Notes under the pieces: model-generated
The model's input: the letters and a program-made list of their open reading frames with translations, nothing else
The model's database searches: none
What the model was told of the DNA's origin: nothing
Assembly: GCA_040218795.1 (NCBI GenBank)
Contig: JAVJQT010000003.1
Coordinates: 485,937 to 549,936, forward strand
From: CCMP332 sp040218795
Lineage (GTDB): Bacteria > Bacteroidota > Bacteroidia > Cytophagales > CCMP332
DNA: 64,000 nt
Direction: 5' to 3'
Position numbers and translations under genes: made by a program
Shown: piece by piece, positions 54,229-62,200 of the stretch
Position numbering within the stretch: position 1 is the first letter of the stretch
Layout: each line of letters starts with the position of its first letter

Positions 54229-55245
54229 TTGAAAAAATACTATACTATAGCACTACTCATGCTTGGGTTTACCATGATCCATGCTCAGGACATCCAGTTT
54301 TCTCAATTTTACGGCAACTCTTTGTTTATGAATCCATCTTTTGCAGGTGGTTTTCATCAACCCAAGGCCAATATTCATTACAGGGGACAATGGCTGAATC
54401 TTGAAGCTCGCTATAATACCTACCTCACTTCTATTGACGGATTTAGCGCAAAACACAATTCGGGATATGGGTTAATGATAATGAGAGATGTGCAGGGACC
54501 AGGGCGATTGGGTAGCACCGACATATCCGCCTTTTATTCTTATGAATTAAAAATTAATAGAAAATGGACGGCCAGAGCAGGTGGCAGAGCAGCAATTATT
54601 TCTCAATCTTTGGATTACTCTGCCCTAAGATTTCCCAGTCAGTACGATGATAACGGCCTTACAACCACAACTTCTCCTTCGCAAAATATTGGAAACGGTA
54701 ATATAATTTATCCTGATGTTTCATTTGGAACATTAATATTTAACAGAGATTTCTGGTTTGGTGCTTCCGGGCATCATTTAAGTCAACCCAATCAAAGCTT
54801 TATTAATGATGGGCTAAATAAACTGCCTATGAGTCTTTCCTTTATAACAGGATATAAAATTCATATAGAAAGACATGACGGCCTTCATCATAACAATGAT
54901 GAAAAAAGTATTTCTCCTACCATGCATTACAAAGTTCAGGGTAAATCGGATCAATTGGATCTTGGGATGTATGCCCATTATCACAAATTGCTTACAGGTA
55001 TTTGGTACAGAGGAATTCCAGTAAAAAAATTCCAATCCAATATTCAGAATAACGAATCCATGTCCTTTATGCTTGGCATGCGCACCAAGCACTTTATTAT
55101 CAGATATAGCTATGATGCTGTTGTTTCTACACTCACCGTTTCAAATCCGAGAGGTGCACATGAAGTGGGAATCACCGTTATCAATCCATTTTCAGATAAA
55201 AGACGCAGACCGCAAAGACGCATTCCTTGTCCTAATTTTATTTAA
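54229..55245 (+). CDS. PorP/SprF family T9SS outer-membrane protein 2
   Basis: A 338-residue paralogue beginning at a TTG five bases after the previous stop; the next ATG would remove most of the signal peptide (residues 1-19, IHA-Q). DIQFSQFYGNSLFMNPSFAGG and YRGQWLNLEARY are the family signature. Barrel-like strands continue to YSYDAVVSTLTVSNPRGAHEVGI; the end (RRRPQRRIPCPNFI) is basic, as is common in this family. Two tandem SprF-like genes could serve the two type-B proteins encoded on the opposite strand. Confidence 0.92.
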   Translation: MKKYYTIALLMLGFTMIHAQDIQFSQFYGNSLFMNPSFAGGFHQPKANIHYRGQWLNLEARYNTYLTSIDGFSAKHNSGYGLMIMRDVQGPGRLGSTDISAFYSYELKINRKWTARAGGRAAIISQSLDYSALRFPSQYDDNGLTTTTSPSQNIGNGNIIYPDVSFGTLIFNRDFWFGASGHHLSQPNQSFINDGLNKLPMSLSFITGYKIHIERHDGLHHNNDEKSISPTMHYKVQGKSDQLDLGMYAHYHKLLTGIWYRGIPVKKFQSNIQNNESMSFMLGMRTKHFIIRYSYDAVVSTLTVSNPRGAHEVGITVINPFSDKRRRPQRRIPCPNFI

Positions 55246-55277
55246 GGTTTTTAAATATCTTTCTGCATTTTTGAAAC

Positions 55278-56465
55278 ATGCTCAAATCACAGAAAGAAAG
55301 AATCATAAGCAAAATTCTGGAAAGGGATAGAAGTATCTTTATAAGTGAACTTCAAAAAAACAAAGATCAGTTACTCGATAATCTAAAAGATGCTTCAATT
55401 CTAGTGATAGGTGGAGCAGGAAGCATAGGTTCACATTATGTTCTGGAATTGCTTCGTTATCCGGTTCAAAAAATATGCATTGTGGATCGCGATGAAAATG
55501 CATTGACCAAGCTTTCAAGACAAATCAGAGCAAAAAACAGGTATGACACCCAATTGGATTTTGTATCTCTGGATTTTGGCAGTCCGATATTTAAAAAATT
55601 TTATGAGGAGAATAAGGCCTTTGATTATATCGCAAATTTTGCTGCTTTAAAACACGTGCGTACCGAAAGTGATTTAAACAGTACACTTTCTATTCTTGAA
55701 AACAATGTCCAAAATCAGATCGGGCTATTGGATTTACTAAGTAAAAAGCCACCAAAAAATTACTTTTCCATATCGACCGATAAGGCAAATAAACCCGTTA
55801 GTATAATGGGTGCAAGCAAAAAGTTGATGGAAAATATTCTCTCTTCCTATCAGGATAAAGTACATATCAGCAGTGCGAGATTCCCAAATGTGCTTTTTTC
55901 AAATGGAAGTCTTTTGGAAGGCTATGAGCATTTGTATAATCAACAAAAACCTCTTCCCTGCCCCTTAAATATTAAACGCTATTTTATTTCCGGTTATGAA
56001 GCCGCACATATTTGTATTGCAGCTCAATTTCTTAGCCAAAGTGGTGAGTTATTAGTGCCAAAATTTGAGCAACATCGCCACCTATTAAGCTTCGAACATA
56101 CGGTTAAAATATTCCTCGAAGTACTGGGCTTTAAAGCCAAATATTTTCGCGATCTGGATGATGCCATGAATTATCATATTGAAGATGAATTTTATCCGGT
56201 ATACTTAAGCAATACGAATACAAGCGGAGAGAAAGAAGAGGAAAGTTTTTATTCTGACGAAGAAGAACTCATCAACAATAAATTTAATATGCTGGGCATT
56301 GTTAAAATGCAAAAAAACAATCTGGATACTGAAAGCCTATCTTTGGATATCCACCGGATCATGAAGGAAGCAAGCAACAAAGATGAATTGGTAAATTTTC
56401 TAAAAGTCCATATTAAGGACTTTGAACACTCGGAAAAAGGGAAAAGCCTTTACTCTAAATACTAA
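55278..56465 (+). CDS. FlaA1/CapD-like nucleotide-sugar dehydratase/epimerase
   Basis: A 395-residue soluble SDR protein. The NAD(P) loop is VIGGAGSIGSHYVLELL (about residues 41-57); IANFAALKHVRTESD matches the AAxKHV motif of the Polysacc_synt_2 family. STDKANKPVSIMGASKKLME carries the catalytic MxxxK in place of SDR YxxxK, as in UDP-GlcNAc 4,6-dehydratases of the FlaA1 group. The membrane region of PglF/WbpM-type enzymes is absent. It probably makes a modified UDP-sugar for surface glycans. It lies 32 bases after the second SprF gene, possibly in the same operon. Confidence 0.85.
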   Translation: MLKSQKERIISKILERDRSIFISELQKNKDQLLDNLKDASILVIGGAGSIGSHYVLELLRYPVQKICIVDRDENALTKLSRQIRAKNRYDTQLDFVSLDFGSPIFKKFYEENKAFDYIANFAALKHVRTESDLNSTLSILENNVQNQIGLLDLLSKKPPKNYFSISTDKANKPVSIMGASKKLMENILSSYQDKVHISSARFPNVLFSNGSLLEGYEHLYNQQKPLPCPLNIKRYFISGYEAAHICIAAQFLSQSGELLVPKFEQHRHLLSFEHTVKIFLEVLGFKAKYFRDLDDAMNYHIEDEFYPVYLSNTNTSGEKEEESFYSDEEELINNKFNMLGIVKMQKNNLDTESLSLDIHRIMKEASNKDELVNFLKVHIKDFEHSEKGKSLYSKY

Positions 56466-56507
56466 AATTGAATATTAACATTTCTAATTCCAAAGCGTTT
56501 CTGATAC

Positions 56508-57479
56508 ATGACTGAAAGCTATGATGTAATTATAATTGGGGCCGGCCCCATTGGTTTGGCATGTGGTATTGAGGCTAAAAAAGCGGGTTTTAAGTATTTG
56601 ATCATCGACAAAGGTTGTCTGGTTAATTCTATTTATAACTATCCGCTTAATATGACCTTCTTTTCAACTTCAGAGCGATTGGAAATTGGCGAGGTGCCTT
56701 TTATATCGCATGGTAATAAACCAAATCGTTTTGAAGCGCTGGAATATTACAGGAGAGTGGCTTCTTCATGGAATCTCCAACTCAAATTGTATGAAAAAGT
56801 GGAAAAGGTGAAAAAATCTTCCTCCGATTTTGAGATTTTCACCAACAGAAATAAATACCATTCAAAATCAATCATACTGGCGACAGGGTTTTACGATTTT
56901 CCTTATCTTATGAATGTTCCGGGTGAAGATCTCCCCAAAGTAAAACACTATTACGACGAGCCTCATCCCTATTTTGGACAAAAGGTAATTGTAGTAGGAG
57001 CCGCCAATTCTGCAGTGGACGTAGCACTGGAAACCTATAGAAAAGGAGCTGAAGTCACCATGGTTATAAGGGAAGCAGAACTCCTCGATTCTGTAAAATA
57101 CTGGGTGAAACCGGATATTGAAAACCGGATTAAGGAAGGATCCATAAAAGCCTATTTCAACTCAGAAATAAAAGAAATCAGACCATTTGAAGTGGATATC
57201 AAAACGCCTAAAGGAGAATTGACCATTGAAAATGATTTTCTGCTTGCCATGACGGGCTATAAACCAAATTTTGATTTAATGGAGGCCATGGGAATAAAAT
57301 TTCAAAAGAATGAATTTCATACCCCTGTTTACAATGAAAAAACCCAAGAAACAAATGTGGAAAATGTGTTTTTAGCCGGTGTGGTTTGTGGGGGATTAAA
57401 AACAAATAAATGGTTTATTGAAAATTCCAGAGAGCATGCCAATTTCATTATTCAATCACTAAAACGCAGATTTCAGTGA
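56508..57479 (+). CDS. YpdA-like FAD/NAD(P)-dependent oxidoreductase
   Basis: A 323-residue flavoprotein. The FAD loop is IIIGAGPIGLACGIEA (8-23) and the NAD(P) loop VIVVGAANSAVDVALE. The region GCLVNSIYNYPLNMTFFSTS, then ISHGNKPNRFEALEYYRR, is characteristic of YpdA, proposed bacillithiol-disulfide reductase. Residue 15 is Ile where the Firmicutes YpdA has a conserved Cys in GGGPCG, so the mechanism may differ. No thioredoxin-reductase CxxC is present. It starts 42 bases after the FlaA1-like gene. Confidence 0.85.
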   Translation: MTESYDVIIIGAGPIGLACGIEAKKAGFKYLIIDKGCLVNSIYNYPLNMTFFSTSERLEIGEVPFISHGNKPNRFEALEYYRRVASSWNLQLKLYEKVEKVKKSSSDFEIFTNRNKYHSKSIILATGFYDFPYLMNVPGEDLPKVKHYYDEPHPYFGQKVIVVGAANSAVDVALETYRKGAEVTMVIREAELLDSVKYWVKPDIENRIKEGSIKAYFNSEIKEIRPFEVDIKTPKGELTIENDFLLAMTGYKPNFDLMEAMGIKFQKNEFHTPVYNEKTQETNVENVFLAGVVCGGLKTNKWFIENSREHANFIIQSLKRRFQ

Positions 57480-57574
57480 TTCAGAGCATTTTATATGTAT
57501 TCGATTTTAATTTCACATATAATTCCATTGATTTGTATATACCGACACAAATCGGGACCTAAACAACATACGCA

Positions 57575-59242
57575 ATGAAATCGGATATTGAAATTTCGCG
57601 ATCGGCGACTCTAAAAAATATTTCAGAAATAGCTGCCGAACTCAAAATACCTTCGGAAAAAGTAAAACCTTTTGGTCATTATAAAGCCAAGCTCCCGCTT
57701 GATCTTATTAATGAAGAGAAAGTTCAACAATCAAATATGATTTTGGTCACTGCCATGACCCCTACCAAGGCGGGTATCGGAAAAACAACAACTTCTGTCG
57801 GTTTGACCCTGGGTCTAAATAAGATCGGCAAAAAATCAATTGTTGCTTTAAGAGAGCCATCGCTGGGTCCCTGTTTTGGGATGAAAGGCGGAGCTGCGGG
57901 TGGCGGCTATGCACAGGTTTTGCCTATGGAAGAGATTAATCTTCATTTTACCGGAGATTTTCATGCCATTACTTCAGCCCATAATACCATTACTGCCTTA
58001 CTCGATAATTATCAATTCCAACATCAGGGCACCGATAAGCAATTAAAGGAGATCGTATGGAAACGTGTACTCGATGTTAATGACCGATCATTGCGTTTTA
58101 TCGTATCGGGGCTAGGTGGAAATACCAATGGTGTGGCGAATGAGACCGGATTTGATATTACACCTGCTTCGGAGATCATGGCGGTTTTTTGTCTTTCCAA
58201 AGATTACGTAGATCTCAGAAAAAGAATTGATTCGATAATTCTCGGTTACGATGCAAACAGAGAGCCATTCAGAGTAAAAGATTTAAAAATTGGCGGTGCA
58301 ATTGTGGTTTTACTCAAAGAAGCGCTGGAACCCAATCTCGTTCAAACCACAGAAAACACACCGGCCATAATTCACGGAGGACCATTTGCCAATATCGCAC
58401 ATGGTTGCAATTCGCTGATCGCCACAAAAATGGCCATGTCACTTAGCGATTATGTCATTACCGAAGCCGGTTTTGGTGCAGATTTGGGTGCCGAAAAATT
58501 TCTCAATATCAAATGCAGAATGGGAGGAATTTATCCGAAAGCCACGGTGATGGTGGTTACTTCGCAAGCCTTGAAATTACACGGCGAAGTGGAGGAAAAG
58601 GAAATAAAAAAACCAAATCTCGAAGGCATCAAAAAAGGTTTAAGAAATCTTGAAAAACATCTGGATAACCTTAAAAGACTCGGCCAAAAAGTCGTCATTT
58701 CCTTTAATCAATATTATTTCGATACCGATGAGGAATTGAAATATATGCGACAATGGGCGGAAGAAAAAGGCCATGTTCTTGCTATTAATAATAGTTTTGT
58801 TGAAGGAGGAAAGGGTGCCCTTGAACTCGCAGAAAAAGTGGTGAATGTTATTGAGAATGATGCATCTAAGGGTGTTGAATTTACTTATAAAAATGACGAT
58901 TCCATTCAGGATAAACTCAATGCTATTGTTCAAAAGGTTTATGGTGGAAAAAGAGCTGTGCTTTCCAAAAAAGCATTTCTAAACTCCAAGAGAATTGCCA
59001 GATTGGGATTGGAGCATTTTCCCATCTGTATTGCCAAGACACAATATTCATTTACCGATGATCCAAAAAATCCCGGGCATGATGGAAATTTTGAAATTGA
59101 GATTCGCGAATTAATCATTAATGAAGGGGCCGGATTTATAGTAGCCGTTGCGGGCGAAATTATGCGAATGCCGGGTCTGCCAAAAGAGCCACAGGCTCTG
59201 CATATCGATATGGTGGATGGGCAGATTGAAGGACTTAGTTAA
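57575..59242 (+). CDS. fhs: Formate--tetrahydrofolate ligase
   Basis: A 555-residue cytoplasmic enzyme making 10-formyl-THF from formate, THF and ATP. The P-loop region is TPTKAGIGKTTTSVGL (about residues 64-79), preceded by LVTAMTP. EPSLGPCFGMKGGAAGGGYAQV and NLHFTGDFHAI are the conserved family blocks, and AGFGADLGAEKF a later one. The length is typical (about 556). It supplies one-carbon units for purine synthesis. It has its own 95-bp upstream gap, so it is probably separately transcribed. Confidence 0.98.
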   Translation: MKSDIEISRSATLKNISEIAAELKIPSEKVKPFGHYKAKLPLDLINEEKVQQSNMILVTAMTPTKAGIGKTTTSVGLTLGLNKIGKKSIVALREPSLGPCFGMKGGAAGGGYAQVLPMEEINLHFTGDFHAITSAHNTITALLDNYQFQHQGTDKQLKEIVWKRVLDVNDRSLRFIVSGLGGNTNGVANETGFDITPASEIMAVFCLSKDYVDLRKRIDSIILGYDANREPFRVKDLKIGGAIVVLLKEALEPNLVQTTENTPAIIHGGPFANIAHGCNSLIATKMAMSLSDYVITEAGFGADLGAEKFLNIKCRMGGIYPKATVMVVTSQALKLHGEVEEKEIKKPNLEGIKKGLRNLEKHLDNLKRLGQKVVISFNQYYFDTDEELKYMRQWAEEKGHVLAINNSFVEGGKGALELAEKVVNVIENDASKGVEFTYKNDDSIQDKLNAIVQKVYGGKRAVLSKKAFLNSKRIARLGLEHFPICIAKTQYSFTDDPKNPGHDGNFEIEIRELIINEGAGFIVAVAGEIMRMPGLPKEPQALHIDMVDGQIEGLS

Positions 59243-59306
59243 TAAAGTGTGGAGCGCGGAGTGTGAAATTGAAGGTAATTGAAGATTACAAATTGAAGAT
59301 TGAAAA

Positions 59307-59327
59307 TTCGTAATTCGTAATTCGTAA
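59307..59327. repeat. Three tandem TTCGTAA units
   Basis: A 7-bp direct repeat, three perfect copies, within a 193-bp spacer that also contains repeated ATTGAAGATT. Slippage-prone low-complexity DNA with no function inferred. Confidence 0.8.
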
Positions 59328-59435
59328 TTTTAACAGACGAAGTATTAATAGAGTCTATCCCAATTATTGCGTATTGTTTACTGTTTATTCTTTATCTAGA
59401 ATCGAACTCCTGAGAATCAGAATTGTTAAAATTTC

Positions 59436-60149
59436 ATGGACGACAAATTAAACAGAGGTATTCAAAATTTCAGAGAGGGCAATTACAAAGAAGCCATCTC
59501 AGACCTCAACGAATATATCGCATTCAACGCATTTGAAGTACAGGCACTCTATGCCAGAGGAATAAGTCACAGAAAACTGGATGATCATCAAAAATCTTTG
59601 GAAGATCTAGACAGGGCTTGCAATCTATTGCCTACGGATGCCGAACTTTTATCAGAACGGGCAGTCACCAAGGTTCACCTCAAGCAATTCGATAATGCTA
59701 TTGAAGATTTTCAAAAGGCGCTGAATCTGGATGATAAAAATCCTTACCGTTATTCAAGTCTTGCTTTTGTTCAGGCCAAAGCCGGATTAGTTTTTGAAGC
59801 CATTGAAAATTATGAGAAAGACATTGAACTGGATCCTGAAGATGCCATAGCATTGAATAATCTTGGACTATTAGAAGAACAAATTGGCTATAAGGAGAGC
59901 TCAAAAAAACGCTTTGAAAAGGCTGATGCGATCATGTCAAAAAGCGAAGGTGAAAAATTTAAAAATGTTGAAAAACTCAGGGATGAAGCCATTGAAAAAA
60001 TAAAAACGCAGAGAACAAACACACAGAACAAGCCAAAATCCAAAAAAAAGGGATTATTTAAAACCTATTTCAAGACCATAGGAGATTTGTATTCAAGTGG
60101 AGAGGAGCGCAAGAGGTTTTTGAAGTTTTTATTTCGGGATAAAGGTTGA
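59436..60149 (+). CDS. TPR-repeat protein
   Basis: A 237-residue cytoplasmic protein with four consecutive TPRs (about residues 3-137): FREGNYKEAISDLNEYI, HRKLDDHQKSLEDLDRAC, HLKQFDNAIEDFQKAL and AKAGLVFEAIENYEKDI. A charged linker (IEKIKTQRTNTQNKPKSKKK) leads to a C-terminal segment (GLFKTYFKTIGDLYS). There is no signal peptide. It is a likely scaffold; the partner is not evident. A bidirectional terminator follows. Confidence 0.85.
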   Translation: MDDKLNRGIQNFREGNYKEAISDLNEYIAFNAFEVQALYARGISHRKLDDHQKSLEDLDRACNLLPTDAELLSERAVTKVHLKQFDNAIEDFQKALNLDDKNPYRYSSLAFVQAKAGLVFEAIENYEKDIELDPEDAIALNNLGLLEEQIGYKESSKKRFEKADAIMSKSEGEKFKNVEKLRDEAIEKIKTQRTNTQNKPKSKKKGLFKTYFKTIGDLYSSGEERKRFLKFLFRDKG

Positions 60150-60152
60150 AAT

Positions 60153-60182
60153 AAAAAGACCCCAAAAATTTTGAGGTCTTCC
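60153..60182. terminator. Bidirectional rho-independent terminator
   Basis: Stem AAGACC/GGTCTT (60156-60161 with 60175-60180) extended internally by CAAA/TTTG around one mismatch, with an A-run before. It lies between the convergent TPR gene (+) and FG-GAP gene (-). Confidence 0.75.
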
Positions 60183-60201
60183 TTATTAGAAGGCAATTAA
60201 C

Positions 60202-62127
60202 TTAATGCTGAATCGAAATTTTTCGCCTTTCAATTCCAAAATTTGAACTGATTTCAAGAATATACACACCTTGAGCTAAGTCAGAAGTATTTATTGAGAT
60301 CAATTCGTTTGATTTTGATGAATTAGCATCAATCGCCCGGCCGATTTGATCATAAATTTTTACACCTTGTAAATTTTCACCATAAACACTTAAAGTTTGA
60401 TTCGCGGGATTCGGGAATATTTTGACTGCATTGTTATCCACCAATCCAAATCTTGAACCTCCACCTCCGGAACATTCTCCTCCTGTTGGAGGTGTTGACC
60501 TTACATCAACCGTGTTTGACTGGATATCATATGTTCCACTACATGCTTCATCTTGAGTAACTATACAATAATAATCGTCATCAGCTGTTACGTCATATGA
60601 CGAATTTGTTGCACCAGAAATATCTCCACCTGAGTTATACCATTGATAGCTTACATCTTTATGGTTAACTCCATTCGCTGTAATACTTATCGTTTCAGGA
60701 TTGTCTCTACAATAAATTATTGCAGGCAAATTTGTTGTAATGACCGGATCTTCACATAAGGCAGAAAAATAGACTGAACCTGCATTCGTTACAGGCGTTC
60801 CTCCTCCTGGCAAATGATCTTCATATTGTGCACCGACTGCTGCATAGTCTCCATTTATTGCAACTGACCATCCAAATTCATCATTAGCTGCGCGATCTGA
60901 AGCTACTAGTTTTTCAAATGAACTCCATGTTGTTCCACTTCTTTCGAATACTTCTGCAGACCCTGAATTGCTCAAAGAACTTCCTCCACTTGCATCCAAT
61001 TCATCGGCAAATGATCCAACAATAGCATATGTTCCAGATATTCCTACACTTACACCAAATCTATTGTCTGTGTCTCTATCCTGACCTTCCAGTTTAGCCT
61101 GCTGAGACCACGAAGTTGAATAATTGAAAATATAAGAAGAACCAGCATTTGATGTTGAACCGCTTCCTGTTTTATCTTTTTCATCTTGATCAGCTCCAAT
61201 TATCACGTAATTCTCATCCATCGCCACCGAGTAACCAAATCTGTCATCAATTCCTCTATCATCTGCTACTATTTTTTGATTTACCACCCAATTGCTTACT
61301 GATCCACTGGTCCTTAGAATAAATGCGGAACCCGCGCCTGATTTGGTCTCTGAACCACTCGCATCTTCATCTTCATCGGGCGCACCTACAATTGCAAAAT
61401 CATTATCACCTATATGTATATCTACGTCCCAACCAAAATGGTCATCGGCAATTCTATCCGTGTAAATCACTTTATCAAGCTCTGTTCCTTCCAAATCGAA
61501 AAAATAGACAGCTCCTGCATTGGATACCGGAGTACCACCTCCGCTTGCATTTAAATCACTGTTGGGGGAACCGACAATAATAACGTCACTATGTATTTCA
61601 ACCGACCAGCCGAAATTATCGTCATCTGCTACGTCGGAAGCAGTAAATCTACCTACTTCTGTCCAGCTAGTTGTATATTCATAAATATAAATTGATCCAC
61701 CATTAGACGCACCAGTATGATCATCAAAAGGCGCACCAACGACAATATAATTACCTGCAATTGCTACTGAATGTCCAAAGCGATCACCATTATCACGGCT
61801 CGTTCCAGCGACTAATTTTGTATCATTTGTCCAATCACCATTTCCATCATATTCAATAACAAATGCCGCACCAGCATTTGGTACATTACTAGTGTTTGTC
61901 TTGTTTTCATTTTCATATTCGCTACCTACAACCGCTCGATCACCATCAATGTCCAAAGCATTAATTTCACCTGAAAAACGATCATCAGCATTTCTGTGAG
62001 AGGTAGCACCAATCACTGCTACTACTTTTTCTGTCTCTCCCCAATCCTGGGCGAGAACTGTTGATATTGAAGTGAGAAACAACAATACCAACATCATGCA
62101 AATTTTCAAATTGTTTGTTGTTAACAT
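60202..62127 (-). CDS. Secreted FG-GAP beta-propeller protein with T9SS type-A sorting domain
   Basis: A 641-residue protein with a signal peptide (about residues 1-26, VLA-Q). Seven FG-GAP-like blades of about 55-65 residues recur, with motifs such as DRFGHSVAIAGNYIVVGAP, DDNFGWSVEIHSDVIIVGS and DEFGWSVAINGDYAAVGA; seven copies fit a closed seven-bladed integrin-like propeller. An Ig-like domain (about 445-530; YQWYNSGGDISGAT) follows. The last about 75 residues are a type-A CTD (VKIFPNPANQTLSV, GVYILEIS). It is probably a surface adhesion or binding protein. Confidence 0.88.
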   Translation of the reverse strand: MLTTNNLKICMMLVLLFLTSISTVLAQDWGETEKVVAVIGATSHRNADDRFSGEINALDIDGDRAVVGSEYENENKTNTSNVPNAGAAFVIEYDGNGDWTNDTKLVAGTSRDNGDRFGHSVAIAGNYIVVGAPFDDHTGASNGGSIYIYEYTTSWTEVGRFTASDVADDDNFGWSVEIHSDVIIVGSPNSDLNASGGGTPVSNAGAVYFFDLEGTELDKVIYTDRIADDHFGWDVDIHIGDNDFAIVGAPDEDEDASGSETKSGAGSAFILRTSGSVSNWVVNQKIVADDRGIDDRFGYSVAMDENYVIIGADQDEKDKTGSGSTSNAGSSYIFNYSTSWSQQAKLEGQDRDTDNRFGVSVGISGTYAIVGSFADELDASGGSSLSNSGSAEVFERSGTTWSSFEKLVASDRAANDEFGWSVAINGDYAAVGAQYEDHLPGGGTPVTNAGSVYFSALCEDPVITTNLPAIIYCRDNPETISITANGVNHKDVSYQWYNSGGDISGATNSSYDVTADDDYYCIVTQDEACSGTYDIQSNTVDVRSTPPTGGECSGGGGSRFGLVDNNAVKIFPNPANQTLSVYGENLQGVKIYDQIGRAIDANSSKSNELISINTSDLAQGVYILEISSNFGIERRKISIQH

Positions 62128-62184
62128 AATTTATTTGTTTAAATTAAAGAATGAATAAGCTAAGGAATATACAATAAAATATTC

Positions 62185-62196
62185 AAAAAAAAAAAA
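62185..62196. repeat. A12 homopolymer just before a start codon
   Basis: Twelve A residues end four bases before the ATG at 62201. The run may serve as an A-rich ribosome-entry region, common in Bacteroidota, and is slippage-prone. Confidence 0.8.
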
Positions 62197-62200
62197 CTTC

